Of a DNA stretch of 57,008 nt, positions 39,435 through 48,952 are shown piece by piece; the stretch's first letter is position 1, and every line of letters starts with the position of its first letter. Both the position numbers and the translations under genes were made by a program. The notes under the pieces are model-generated. The model saw nothing but the letters and a program-made list of their open reading frames with translations, ran no database searches and had not been told where the DNA came from. The stretch is from Mageeibacillus sp. UBA1046 (lineage in GTDB: Bacteria; Bacillota; Clostridia; Saccharofermentanales; DTU023). The stretch covers positions 1,217 through 58,224 of the forward strand of contig DCDV01000006.1 of assembly GCA_002316595.1 (NCBI GenBank). The letters run 5' to 3'.

Positions 39435-40139
39435 ATGGATCTGAAAATATTGGTTGTTGATGACGAACCGAATATCGTTGATATTTTGGAAGAGAATTTA
39501 TCTCGTGAGGGCTATACGATCCTCAAAGCATACGAAGGTGCAACGGCACTGCAGATAGCAATGGACGAGCAGCCCGATTTGATTTTATTGGATTGCATGT
39601 TGCCCCGCATAGACGGCTTTGAAGTTTGTAAGCGGATCCGCCAGAAGTCCTCAGTTCCAATCATTATGCTCACAGCTAAGAGTGAAGAAATCGATAAGGT
39701 TTTGGGTTTGGAGCTGGGTGCGGATGATTATATAACTAAACCTTTCAGCGTCAGGGAAGTACTGGCCCGCGTACGGGCGCTTTTCAGAAGAGTTCAATAT
39801 AGTGAAAACGAACAGATTGACTCCGATCAGGTCCTGATCTTTGGTGATCTGGAGATTGATCAGGCCGGTTATCAGGTCACTTATAAGGGAAATCCTGTTG
39901 AATTGACATTGCGGGAATTTGAGCTGGTCCGCTTTCTGGCCAGACATGAAGGACAGGTTTTCTCGCGGGAAGAATTACTGGAGAAGGTCTGGGGCTATGA
40001 ATACTATGGGGATGTCAGGACAGTTGATGTTACTGTTCGACGCACCAGAGAGAAGCTTGAACCTGATCAGAATCACTACCAATATTTGCTGACAAAACGT
40101 GGTGTTGGCTATTATTTCTCGAAGGATCATAACAACTAA
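39435..40139 (+). CDS. walR: OmpR/PhoB-type response regulator, WalR-like
   Basis: This is a 234-residue two-component regulator. The receiver domain has the acidic pair Asp9/Asp10, phospho-acceptor Asp53 (LLDCMLP) and the KPF loop (ITKPFSVREV). The C-terminal winged helix ends with the recognition helix RTVDVTVRRTREKLE. GAAGGGAG precedes the ATG. The kinase gene follows after 6 bases. In Bacillus WalR controls autolysins and cell-wall turnover. The wal assignment rests on the neighbouring WalJ and RlmH genes, since PhoP-type regulators look alike. Confidence 0.88.
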   Translation: MDLKILVVDDEPNIVDILEENLSREGYTILKAYEGATALQIAMDEQPDLILLDCMLPRIDGFEVCKRIRQKSSVPIIMLTAKSEEIDKVLGLELGADDYITKPFSVREVLARVRALFRRVQYSENEQIDSDQVLIFGDLEIDQAGYQVTYKGNPVELTLREFELVRFLARHEGQVFSREELLEKVWGYEYYGDVRTVDVTVRRTREKLEPDQNHYQYLLTKRGVGYYFSKDHNN

Positions 40140-40145
40140 ACATAA

Positions 40146-41495
40146 ATGAACACAGCTGAAACCGTTCTCTTAACTGTAATTATTACAACAGCGATCTGTA
40201 TGGTCGCTGTCTTTGTATGGTTTCGCTACCACAGCCAAACCAGGAATAAACGTGTCATGAAAGTGATAGACCAGGTACGTACCGAGCGAGTTGAGTCACA
40301 GAGAATTCTGGCGGCTCTGGAACTGGGGATAGTGGCTTATGGCAGTGATGAACATTTATTGACGGCGAATAGAATGGCCCGCACCATGCTTAATGAAATT
40401 CCGGAACTGTTTCTGGATTTTTGTCAGCTGTACGGGGGGAAAAATGGCATTCATGTTGCTATTCTTCTAGGGAATGATAATGTATCCGGTATCTATCCTG
40501 CAGGGGAACGCTTCTACCGCGTTACAATACAGAGCCAGAAACTTGGCAGCAGTAACCAAAGACGCTATGGACATATTGTCATGATCCAAGATATCACTGC
40601 ACAGGAAAACGAGGAAAAAAGAAGAAAAGAATTTGTCGCAAATGTCTCACACGAACTGAAAACGCCGCTGACTACGATCAAGTCCTGGTCGGAGTCGCTC
40701 TTAGAATGGGGCATAGACGAGAAGGACTCTGCCGGTATTAAAGCGGATGTCCAGAGAATCCATGATGATTCTATGCGTATGGACCAGCTGGTTACGGACC
40801 TGCTTCTGCTTTCGTCTATTGACAGCAAAGGGGTTTACGTGGATTTCCAGGCAGTTAATCTGGACACTGTCGCAAGATCAGTAACAGAAAGACTTATACC
40901 TCAGGCTGAGGATCACCATCAGGAACTGAGTTTTACCAGACTTGGTAAAATACCTTCGATATATGGCGATCGGGCAGCCTTGGAACGTATCTTTACCAAC
41001 CTGATCATCAACGCCATCAAGTATACTCACGATGGCGGAAAAATCTCCGTTTACGCTAATAGTCTGATTGATGAGGTCTATGTTAAAGTAGTTGACAATG
41101 GCAGAGGCATCAGAGAGGAATTCCGGGAGGAGATCTTCAAGCGGTTTTTTCGCCTGGATCCTACAGGCTCAAGGCAATATGGCGGAACAGGTCTTGGCCT
41201 CCCCATCGTACGCGAGCTGACTAATCTGCATAGAGGCAGAATCGAGCTGCAAAGCGAGGTCGACGAAGGCTGTGAGTTCATAGTTTTCATTCCCACTTTA
41301 ACCAAGGTGAGAAGTGACATTCTGATCGATCTGTCTGCGGGCAATATTATCGACGATCCATGCGGTCAAGCCGCTGAAAAAGATATTTACTCCTTTCTCA
41401 CTAAGAAAGGCGACATAGATTGGCCGCCGCGTCTGACCAGGAGTGAATGTGAGATTGTACTTAAAAAAATGAACGAAAATATTAAGTACGGTTAA
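40146..41495 (+). CDS. walK: sensor histidine kinase, WalK/PhoR-like
   Basis: This 449-residue membrane kinase has one N-terminal helix (about residues 8-27), a PAS-like segment (about 50-150), and a HisKA domain with His169 in VSHELKTPL. Its HATPase has NLIINAIKYT, DNGRGI and GGTGLGLPIV. It lacks the large extracellular loop and second helix of Bacillus WalK, like the short streptococcal form. A C-terminal tail of about 65 residues after the ATPase domain is additional and unrecognised. It should phosphorylate the regulator encoded just upstream. Confidence 0.88.
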   Translation: MNTAETVLLTVIITTAICMVAVFVWFRYHSQTRNKRVMKVIDQVRTERVESQRILAALELGIVAYGSDEHLLTANRMARTMLNEIPELFLDFCQLYGGKNGIHVAILLGNDNVSGIYPAGERFYRVTIQSQKLGSSNQRRYGHIVMIQDITAQENEEKRRKEFVANVSHELKTPLTTIKSWSESLLEWGIDEKDSAGIKADVQRIHDDSMRMDQLVTDLLLLSSIDSKGVYVDFQAVNLDTVARSVTERLIPQAEDHHQELSFTRLGKIPSIYGDRAALERIFTNLIINAIKYTHDGGKISVYANSLIDEVYVKVVDNGRGIREEFREEIFKRFFRLDPTGSRQYGGTGLGLPIVRELTNLHRGRIELQSEVDEGCEFIVFIPTLTKVRSDILIDLSAGNIIDDPCGQAAEKDIYSFLTKKGDIDWPPRLTRSECEIVLKKMNENIKYG

Positions 41496-41536
41496 TGTTC
41501 CCGGCTTGCTTATAACTTAGTTAAACGAGGTCTAAT

Positions 41537-42916
41537 GTGAATTGCTACAGAATAGAAGGCGGTAATCGTCTCAGTGGTGAAATAGAGATAAGCGGATCTA
41601 AGAACGCAGCGCTGGCAATTATCGGCGCAGCCATGACTCTTGACGGGCCCTGCCTGATCCATAATCTTCCTGATGTACGGGATGTGCAGATTTTCCTGTC
41701 AGTATGCTCAGAGATCGGTGCAGAAATCGAGATTCTGGGCAAGAATAAAGTCCGCTTAGATCCGACTACAATTACTAAACCCGAGGCAATATCCCCTAAA
41801 GTTTCCATGCTTAGAGGTTCTTATTATCTGCTGGGTGCCCTCCAGTCACGTTTTGGCTCATGCAAAGTCACTATGCCCGGAGGATGTGATCTCGGCGTCA
41901 GGCCAATCGACCTGCATCTCAAGGGATTCATGGCGATGGGATCAGATATTGATATCATATACCGCAATATCAATGACGAAGAGCTATGGTTCAGCTATGA
42001 CGGCGGAACGGATTCAATGCCTGATCAGGGAAGTCCGGACGACTTCACACTGGAGCCGGCTTTTATCCATTGCCAGAGCAAGAGCGGCAAAATGGAGCCT
42101 GCCAGCATCTTCCTGGACACAGTGAGTGTGGGAGCGACAGTAAATATTCTGCTTGCCGCTGTGAAGGCAGATGGTGTGACAGTAATTGATAACGCTGCCA
42201 GAGAACCGCATATCGTTGATGTAGCAAACTTTCTCAATACTATGGGAGCAGATATCAGAGGCGCCGGAACCGAGACGATCAGGATCAAAGGTAAACCCTA
42301 TTTGCCGGCTAACAAAGAATATATGATCATACCTGACCAGATAGAGGCCGGAACCTACATGATGATGGCCCCTCTGACCGGCGGGGATATCTCAGTAATG
42401 AATATTATTCCAACCCATATGGAGCCGCTGACGGCAAAGCTGCTGGAAATGGGCGTCGGTGTAGAAGAAGGCGAGGAGAGCATCTATGTGTATTCTCATA
42501 GTGGTCAGCCTTTGCTCCCCGCCAGCATCAAGACAATGCCCTATCCGGGCTTTCCGACCGATCTGCAGCCTCAGATCACTGCTCTCCTCTGCCATGCTGA
42601 TGGCACCAGCCGTGTTATAGAAACCGTCTGGGAGAATCGCTTTGGCTATGTCTCTGAACTGAGCAAGATGGGGGCGAACATAGTTACCTCAGGCAGGCTG
42701 GCTGTAATTACCGGAGGTGTAAAGTTATCCGGAGCAACTGTGAGAGCCTTGGATTTGCGGGGCGGCATGGCTGTGACTATGGCCGGCCTGGCAGCTCAAG
42801 GTGAAACTATTGTAGAGAATATCAGTGTTATTGACCGCGGTTATGAGAACGCTGTGGAAAAGATCAGATCCCTAGGAGGAAATATAACCGTTTTTGAAAA
42901 GGAAGTTGTCAGGTGA
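41537..42916 (+). CDS. murA: UDP-N-acetylglucosamine 1-carboxyvinyltransferase (copy 1, with insertion)
   Basis: This 459-residue enzyme catalyses the first committed step of peptidoglycan synthesis, adding enolpyruvate from PEP to UDP-GlcNAc. The substrate-binding GSKNAAL has Lys22/Asn23, the catalytic and fosfomycin-reactive Cys117 is in PGGCDLGVRPID, the base Asp is in YPGFPTDLQPQ, and DLRGGMA lies near the end. It is 27 residues longer than the second MurA in the window. The excess falls before VSVGATV (about 140-185) and is rich in Asp/Ser. GTG start, CGAGG 6 bases upstream. It stands where walH/walI lie in Bacillus and overlaps walJ by 4 bases. Confidence 0.93.
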   Translation: MNCYRIEGGNRLSGEIEISGSKNAALAIIGAAMTLDGPCLIHNLPDVRDVQIFLSVCSEIGAEIEILGKNKVRLDPTTITKPEAISPKVSMLRGSYYLLGALQSRFGSCKVTMPGGCDLGVRPIDLHLKGFMAMGSDIDIIYRNINDEELWFSYDGGTDSMPDQGSPDDFTLEPAFIHCQSKSGKMEPASIFLDTVSVGATVNILLAAVKADGVTVIDNAAREPHIVDVANFLNTMGADIRGAGTETIRIKGKPYLPANKEYMIIPDQIEAGTYMMMAPLTGGDISVMNIIPTHMEPLTAKLLEMGVGVEEGEESIYVYSHSGQPLLPASIKTMPYPGFPTDLQPQITALLCHADGTSRVIETVWENRFGYVSELSKMGANIVTSGRLAVITGGVKLSGATVRALDLRGGMAVTMAGLAAQGETIVENISVIDRGYENAVEKIRSLGGNITVFEKEVVR

Positions 42917-43719
42917 AAATGGTGGGATACCTCAGAACAAGTGCCTTGCGTTCAGGTTCCAGCGGCAACTCGATCTTGGTTTCATCTGATCAGAGTTCTG
43001 TGCTGATTGATACCGGAATAACCGGTAAAGGACTGGCGTGTGCGCTGAAAGATTTGGACGAGAGTCCGGATAAACTCAAAGGAATCCTCATTACACACGA
43101 ACACTGTGACCATATATCCGGTCTTGGCGTGATACTCAGACGTTATAAAATCCCGCTTTTTATCAATAAGGACACCCTCAAAGCCGCAATGCCCTCGCTG
43201 GGGAAATTTGATCCTGATCTGATCAGGGTTATTTACCCTGAAGAGAAAATCCAGATTGATGACTTGGAAATCATGGCCTTTCCCGTCTCGCATGACGCGG
43301 CCGCTCCTGTCGGCTATACCATAAGCTCTGAGCGGGGTTCGGTTGGCATTTGCACTGATCTGGGCTACACGGATGAGCGGGTTTACAAAGCGCTGGCAGG
43401 CAGCAAGCTTTGTTATCTGGAAGCGAATTATGATCAGGAATTACTAAAGCTGGGCAGCTACCCTCTTAGACTGAAGGAACGGATTGCCAGCCATCACGGG
43501 CATCTGTCCAATGATGAGAGCGGACTGGCCTGTATTCGCCTGCTGGAGCAAGGCACGGAGAAGATCATCCTCTCGCATCTGTCGCTGGAGAACAACTTTC
43601 CCCATCTGGCCCTGCTGACCGTTAATGACGCCCTCACAAACGCAGGCGCTAAAGAAGGCCTGGACTACCAGCTGACTGCTGCCAGACGCTTCGATGTCTC
43701 GGAACCTCAAGAAATCTAA
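42913..43719 (+). CDS. walJ: metallo-beta-lactamase-fold hydrolase, WalJ/YycJ-like
   Basis: This 268-residue MBL-fold protein has metal ligands in THEHCDH (His62, His64, Asp66, His67), with further His at SHDAA and SHHGH. WalJ/YycJ is a 5'-to-3' nuclease-like member of the wal operon, linked to cell division and DNA replication coordination. The opening LRSGSSGNS is typical of that subfamily. A GTG start overlaps the murA stop (GTGA), with AAGGA about 8 bases upstream; an ATG at 42919 is an alternative. It closes the contiguous part of the wal locus before the accessory island begins. Confidence 0.9.
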   Translation: MKMVGYLRTSALRSGSSGNSILVSSDQSSVLIDTGITGKGLACALKDLDESPDKLKGILITHEHCDHISGLGVILRRYKIPLFINKDTLKAAMPSLGKFDPDLIRVIYPEEKIQIDDLEIMAFPVSHDAAAPVGYTISSERGSVGICTDLGYTDERVYKALAGSKLCYLEANYDQELLKLGSYPLRLKERIASHHGHLSNDESGLACIRLLEQGTEKIILSHLSLENNFPHLALLTVNDALTNAGAKEGLDYQLTAARRFDVSEPQEI

Positions 43720-43884
43720 AAGCCTTCTAATGGTAAAGTCTTATTCTGAAGAGGCGGCCTTAGTGTTTTATAATGCATATGCAGCTTCTCATATGAATAT
43801 TGGAATGAGATTGATAAATACGCTAGACTTAAATATAGAGGGCAGTAGTTGGGGCCCTCAACAAGGTTATTGGAGGTTTGTCCT

Positions 43885-44475
43885 GTGAACCCTTTAGCGA
43901 CAATTACAATGCAGAATGGCAAAAAAATCGAAATAGAATTGTTGCCGGCCATTGCCTGCAACGAAGTTTCTAGTTTTATCTGGGCAGCGAATAAAGGCTA
44001 TTACGATCATCATACTATCGAAAGAATTGTTCCAGGCGCTTGGATAGACATGAGCTATACTGCTTTTCACCGTGAGGAGTGTAAGTATTTTTTACCAAAC
44101 CGGCTGTCAGAGAAGAATAATGTTCCTATACCGCAGGAGGGGGATCTTTGTTTAGGGTATTACTCCCCGACTGAGATCTCTGGAACTGAGTATTTCTTTC
44201 CGCTTTGTAAGTGTGATCATTTGCATTATAAATGTCCGGTAATAGGCAGGGTACTGTCGGGGATGGATGAAATCTACAGGATTGGAAAGGTAGCAACCAG
44301 GCCTGTAAAATATGAACCGGACCTCTGGATTGAAATAAATAAGCCGCTTGAACCTGAGATTGTTGCTTCAGTTACTGTTGACACTAAAGGAGTTTATTAT
44401 CAGGAACCGGAGAAACTGGCACAAATAGAATTTCCTGCGAGCTGGATATCAATTAAAGAGGTAACTGCTGACTAG
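43885..44475 (+). CDS. cyclophilin-like protein with degenerate active site
   Basis: This 196-residue protein starts MNPLATITMQNGKKIEIELL, then PAIACNEVSSFI and KGYYDHHTIERIVPGAWI. That is the cyclophilin-type peptidyl-prolyl isomerase pattern, in which FHRVIPGFMIQGG is usual. The later IGRVLSGMDEIYRIGKV matches the family's FGKVxxGMDVVDxI. The catalytic Arg has a counterpart in IERIVPG, but the QGG and FxxN segments are not recognisable. I start it at the GTG at 43885, which has GGAGG 9 bases upstream. It begins the accessory island, ahead of a terminator hairpin. It may bind a small ligand instead of isomerising proline; this is inferred. Confidence 0.65.
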   Translation: MNPLATITMQNGKKIEIELLPAIACNEVSSFIWAANKGYYDHHTIERIVPGAWIDMSYTAFHREECKYFLPNRLSEKNNVPIPQEGDLCLGYYSPTEISGTEYFFPLCKCDHLHYKCPVIGRVLSGMDEIYRIGKVATRPVKYEPDLWIEINKPLEPEIVASVTVDTKGVYYQEPEKLAQIEFPASWISIKEVTAD

Positions 44476-44552
44476 AAAAAGACAATTACAGAGCGATGTT
44501 TGAATACCACTCTATCGACTTACTATTTTTAAAGTAAGTATTTTTGTACAAA

Positions 44553-44594
44553 CTAAAACGGCAAAACTCCTTTGCTGGAGTTATGCCGTTTTAG
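44553..44594. terminator. strong bidirectional terminator hairpin
   Basis: CTAAAACGGCA (44553-44563) pairs with TGCCGTTTTAG (44584-44594), with an inner ACTCC/GGAGT stem. The A/T-rich outer arms give T-runs on both strands. It separates the convergent cyclophilin-like and hyuB genes. Confidence 0.75.
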
Positions 44595-44634
44595 ATTCTT
44601 TACAGCTTAAAGAACTGCTGATGCGATCCGGAAA

Positions 44635-46434
44635 TTATACTGCCTGAGCGGCACGTCTTTCAGGACTCTCTTCTAATAGTGTCAGATTCTTATCCAGCTT
44701 TACCCCATAATCTTCTTTAGCCTGCTCAATGCTGATATAGCCGTTCTTGACATCAGATATGACGGACGAAGTTTTACGCAGCAGGGGATTGCCATATCCA
44801 CCACCAGTGGCACAGACCATGCGGACATAATCGCCTTTGTTTAATACCTTTCTGGCAACAATACCAAAAGGACCTTCCTTAGTACCGTCTTTGCGGAAGA
44901 TCTCAAAATAATTATATGATCCGTTGGATCCTCCGGCAGCACCCCAGACGGGGAGTTTGTTTCTGCCAAATGAAGCCGTGAACAGCTGGCCATCTTCCAT
45001 GGCGCGATAGATCCTGACTGCTCCGCTGCCGCCGCGATATTCACCGCTTCCGGCACCATCTGTATTCAGACTGTATTCATCAATCATGATGCCATAGCGG
45101 CGTTCTGCCATTTCAACCGGCACATTGTATGTTTCGCCGTCCCCGACACAAAACTGACCAACTTCACCATCCTTGCCAAGGCTTGCTCCCCAGCCGCCGC
45201 CGGTGGGTTCAACAATCAAAAATTGTTCACCACTGAGGTGATGCTTTCCTGATAAGACAACAGAACAGACTGAGAGCAGATGTCCGGCTCCGAGATTTTT
45301 AGGGAATTCAGCTGCCATGGCTTGCCAGATAACATCAATAGCATAAAGCATGCTTTCGTAATATGTAGAAGTGGGAGCCGGTCTCGTGCAATTCAATACT
45401 GAATTTTCTTCGGAGATAATTCTTAAGGGCCTGAAGACTCCATCATTGACATCCAGCTCGGGATTCAGCATTGCCATGTAGACTGTCTTCACAGCTGCTT
45501 CAAGTGAACTGGTACCTGTATTAACCGGACTGGCAACTTGAGGACTGCTTCCAGTAAAATCAGCGATGAATTCATCATCAGTTATCGTCACCTTGACTTT
45601 GATTTTTACCAGGTTGCCGTGCCCGTCGTCATCCATATAGTCTTCTGCCTCCCAGCTGCCTTTAGGAAATTCCTTTAAACGCTGATTGGCCAGCTGCTCT
45701 CCCTGATCGAGCAAACGCTTCATAGCTAATAGCAAAGTGTCGACACCATATTTGTCCGCTAACTGATTAAGCCTGTTGGCACCAGTGCGCAATGATGCAA
45801 TCTGTCCCCACATATCACCTGTTGCCTGATCAGGAAATCTGACATTAGAGCGCAGGATCCCTTCCAGCTGAGGATTTAACTTACCTTCCTTGACAAGTTT
45901 TAGGCCGGAAAAACAAAGTCCTTCTTGATAGACCTCAGTACTGTCAGTAGTAAAAGATCCCGCAGCCATACCGCCGACATCACTCCAGTGAGCTTTATTG
46001 CCTACAAAGGCAATAAGCTTGTCACCATGAAAGACCGGCATGGCCATGCCTATATCTGATAAATGTGATCCGCCTCCCAGATAAGGATCATTAATAATAA
46101 ATACATCGCCCGGATGCATGTTCTTGGCACCATGCATGGCAATAAGTTCTTTGATAAGGGGTGAAAGTAGTCCAATGAAGCCACATGCTCCATTACCCTG
46201 CGTAAGAAGATTTCCTTCCGCATCAGCGATGCCGCTGGCGTAGTCAAGTGTTTCGTAAATTATAGGACTCATGGACGTGCGGGCAAAGGCATGGAAAACT
46301 TCATTGCCGACTGCCATAAGCGCATCCTTTGCAATGTCCAGGGTGACTTGGTCAATTCCAGTAACTGTACCGGCATCGTTTGTTATTTCTCCGGTAACTT
46401 TATTGTCATACATATCATCGTTCTTAGCAGTCAT
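44635..46434 (-). CDS. hyuB: hydantoinase B/oxoprolinase family subunit (pair 1)
   Basis: This 599-residue HyuB-type subunit works with HyuA in ATP-dependent ring opening of hydantoins, 5-oxoproline or related cyclic amides. Typical segments are DALMAVGNEVFHAFARTSMS, SGIADAEGNLLTQ, GDVFIINDPYLGGGSHLSD, VEPTGGGWGASLGKDGE and CATGGGYGNPL at the end. It lies one base behind its HyuA partner, with the ribosome site inside the upstream gene. The pair is divergent from a second HyuA-HyuB pair. The precise substrate cannot be read. Confidence 0.92.
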   Translation of the reverse strand: MTAKNDDMYDNKVTGEITNDAGTVTGIDQVTLDIAKDALMAVGNEVFHAFARTSMSPIIYETLDYASGIADAEGNLLTQGNGACGFIGLLSPLIKELIAMHGAKNMHPGDVFIINDPYLGGGSHLSDIGMAMPVFHGDKLIAFVGNKAHWSDVGGMAAGSFTTDSTEVYQEGLCFSGLKLVKEGKLNPQLEGILRSNVRFPDQATGDMWGQIASLRTGANRLNQLADKYGVDTLLLAMKRLLDQGEQLANQRLKEFPKGSWEAEDYMDDDGHGNLVKIKVKVTITDDEFIADFTGSSPQVASPVNTGTSSLEAAVKTVYMAMLNPELDVNDGVFRPLRIISEENSVLNCTRPAPTSTYYESMLYAIDVIWQAMAAEFPKNLGAGHLLSVCSVVLSGKHHLSGEQFLIVEPTGGGWGASLGKDGEVGQFCVGDGETYNVPVEMAERRYGIMIDEYSLNTDGAGSGEYRGGSGAVRIYRAMEDGQLFTASFGRNKLPVWGAAGGSNGSYNYFEIFRKDGTKEGPFGIVARKVLNKGDYVRMVCATGGGYGNPLLRKTSSVISDVKNGYISIEQAKEDYGVKLDKNLTLLEESPERRAAQAV

Positions 46435-46435
46435 G

Positions 46436-48481
46436 TTATTTTACCCCCGAATTAATAATCAAATGTCCATAATCATCGACTGAAAGCTTTTGATCCGGCA
46501 GAACTACAGTGGTTGCCGTCTTTTCGTCTATGAGCATTGGGCCGTTACCAGTAAATCCGGCTTTTAACTTTGACCTGAGATAAACAGGTGTCTCGTGCCA
46601 TTTTTTATCGTTATACAGAACGTTTCGTGTGCCCTCGGATTCGATAATTTCATCGCCAATAGCGGCGATCTTAGCTATTTCCGGCTTGTCCAATATGCCC
46701 AGCGCTACCAAATGGAAGTTGACTATTTCAACAGGAGTTCCATCAAGCCGGAATGTATAGGCATGCTCATGATTCTTGTGGAATGTCTCAAGAAGATCGG
46801 TGCCGGTATTCTCATCCCATGTTATTGTAGATGCTTGTACCGGTACTGTATGCTCTTGCCCCTGGTAACGCATATCAACAATAGTCTGGAAGACAATCTC
46901 TTTGTTGCTAAGACCTTCGTTATACATACGCTGCATAGCTTCTTCTTTCAGACCATTCCAGATTGAGTTGATCTCATCAGCAGAGGTTGTTTCCAAGGGA
47001 CAAATGACGGTTCTGACCCAATCATGCCGTACATCCGTCATTAGCATGCCCCAGGCAGAAAATACTGCCGCAGAATTTGGCACTATCACGCCATTGGCGT
47101 TTAGCTCACGAGCAAGTTCCGCACAATGCATCGGGCCGCCGCCGCCATGAGCTACTATAGCGAATTCTCTAGGGTCATAACCACGTCTCACAGAAACAAG
47201 TCTCAGGGCATTGACCATATTGGCTTCTGCTACCCTGATAATATCCAGTGCTGCTTCATCAACGTTTACTCCCATTGGCTTAGCGATCTTTTCTTCGATA
47301 ACAGCCTTTACTTTACCCATGTCAACATCCATGTCGAAATTAGCCGGCGATAAACGGCCGGTAACTAAACAAGCATCAGTAGTGGTGGGCTCAGTACCGC
47401 CTAACCCATAAGCAACCGGGCCTGGAAATGCCCCGGCGGATTCCGGACCAACCCGCAAAGAACCCGCATTATCTATCCAGGCTATTGAACCTCCTCCATT
47501 GCCGATTTCATTGATATCAATGACCGGCACCATGACCGGATAGCCGGCATAACGTTCTGTACGCTGAATTCTATACTCAGTTGTTACTGTAGTTTTCCCA
47601 TTATCGATTAGTGAGCATTTGGCTGTGGTCCCGCCGATATCCATGGAGATAATATTCTTTACTCCAATGATTTCGCCCAAAATTGCAGAGCCAAGCACGC
47701 CTGCCACGGGTCCTGACTCTAACAGGTTTATCGGTGTCCTTCTGGCTTGAGTGAAGGTAGTGCTTCCGCCATTGCTTTGCATGAGATATTTTTTGCCTTC
47801 AAATCCTTCGCTGCCAAGTTTTGTCTCCAGCCTGTCCAGATATGAGGAGGCCATTGGCAGGACATAGGCGTTTAATGCAATCGAGCTGGTTCTTTCATAT
47901 TCACGCCATTCCCGGGTAATCTCAACTGAAGCTGTTACGAACACTTCGGGCCATGCCTGACGAACTAATTCAAGAGTTCGAAGCTCATGCTCATCATTAA
48001 TATAAGAATTGAGATAGCATATCGCAATGCTCTCAACTCCCTCCTTCTTAAAATACTCAACGCACTTCAGAACATCATCTTCATTAAGAGGAGTAACGAC
48101 AGTTCCGTCAGTAGCTACCCTCTCAGTAACTTCCCTGCGCAGATAACGGGGAATGAAAGGTTTGGGTTTCGCAAACACCAGATTAAATAAATCCGGGCGG
48201 TTACAGCGTTGAATCTCCAAAATATCCCGGAAACCTTTTGTAGTGATCAGCGCGGTTTTTGCTCCTTTGCGCTCTATGAGCGTGTTAATTATTGTTGTAG
48301 TCCCATGGAGGAACATTTCAATATCAGATGCTGATGTGCCACTCTCATGAATAACATTAAGTACTCCTTTTTCAAAATCAGGAGGAGTAGTGTTAGTCTT
48401 GTGAGTAATTAGATTACCCTTATCATCCAGAGCGACCAAGTCAGTAAATGTACCACCAATATCCGTTGCTACTCTTGTCAT
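46436..48481 (-). CDS. hyuA: hydantoinase A/oxoprolinase family subunit (pair 1)
   Basis: This 681-residue ATP-binding subunit has the actin/ASKHA-type fold. The N-terminal phosphate loop is ATDIGGTFTDLVALDD, HGTTTIINTLIERKG follows, and DIGGTTAKCSLID is the second phosphate loop near residue 275. GNGGGSIAWID and EFAIVAHGGGGPMH are typical of N-methylhydantoinase A/5-oxoprolinase A halves. GAGG lies 8 bases before the ATG. It is paired with HyuB and shares a 471-base divergent region with the second pair. Confidence 0.93.
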   Translation of the reverse strand: MTRVATDIGGTFTDLVALDDKGNLITHKTNTTPPDFEKGVLNVIHESGTSASDIEMFLHGTTTIINTLIERKGAKTALITTKGFRDILEIQRCNRPDLFNLVFAKPKPFIPRYLRREVTERVATDGTVVTPLNEDDVLKCVEYFKKEGVESIAICYLNSYINDEHELRTLELVRQAWPEVFVTASVEITREWREYERTSSIALNAYVLPMASSYLDRLETKLGSEGFEGKKYLMQSNGGSTTFTQARRTPINLLESGPVAGVLGSAILGEIIGVKNIISMDIGGTTAKCSLIDNGKTTVTTEYRIQRTERYAGYPVMVPVIDINEIGNGGGSIAWIDNAGSLRVGPESAGAFPGPVAYGLGGTEPTTTDACLVTGRLSPANFDMDVDMGKVKAVIEEKIAKPMGVNVDEAALDIIRVAEANMVNALRLVSVRRGYDPREFAIVAHGGGGPMHCAELARELNANGVIVPNSAAVFSAWGMLMTDVRHDWVRTVICPLETTSADEINSIWNGLKEEAMQRMYNEGLSNKEIVFQTIVDMRYQGQEHTVPVQASTITWDENTGTDLLETFHKNHEHAYTFRLDGTPVEIVNFHLVALGILDKPEIAKIAAIGDEIIESEGTRNVLYNDKKWHETPVYLRSKLKAGFTGNGPMLIDEKTATTVVLPDQKLSVDDYGHLIINSGVK

Positions 48482-48952
48482 GTATTAGCCTCGCTTCCTT
48501 ACGATTTTTCATTTTAATATAGATGATGCATGGTAATTTAGTATATCAATTTATTTTAATGAATAGCAACAATTCTCTTGCACATTCAAGTAAAATTATG
48601 TATTCTTTAAATATTCTCTCAAACGATAGGTAATAAACAATTAGTAATAGTCCTTACTGCTGGAATTTTTATTGTTAATAGATAAGTTATTCATAATCTA
48701 TAATTATTATTAACAGGAGTTCTGCTTTGAATATTATTAATGACAAATTTTGCATGAGCCGGCAGCAATTATGTTGAGAACGTCAGGAGGTGATGAAAGA
48801 ACCCCTCAGGAGAATTATGTTTATATTCCCGATCTGATTTTTATCAGTTCAATTGATTTTGAAAGCACACACAGGGCAGCAAGGAAGGTTCCTGGCTAAT
48901 GATCTTTTGGAGATAAGGCTTGGACCTTTATTTATTTTGAGGAGGTTGAGAT
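48482..48952. other. divergent regulatory region between the two hydantoinase pairs
   Basis: This 471-base gap is AT-rich on the left. TATAAT (48699-48704) is a possible plus-strand -10 without a good -35. A 42-codon ATG frame (48771-48899) is open but has no ribosome site and no recognisable family, and two very short frames sit behind AGGAGG at 48785 and CAGGAG at 48807. A leader of roughly 250 bases to the plus-strand hyuA is therefore possible. No known riboswitch pattern was recognised. Confidence 0.4.

Noticed and set aside
43694..43888. 64-codon frame after walJ
   Set aside because: It starts inside walJ, lacks a ribosome site and has no recognisable features. The next supported gene starts at the GTG at 43885.
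48771..48899. 42-codon plus-strand frame in the hydantoinase divergent region
   Set aside because: No ribosome site precedes its ATG and the peptide resembles nothing I know. It is kept only as a comment on the intergenic region.
48482..48952. Guanidine (ykkC-type) or purine riboswitch before hydantoinase pair 2
   Set aside because: The conserved ykkC and purine-riboswitch cores were not found on either strand.
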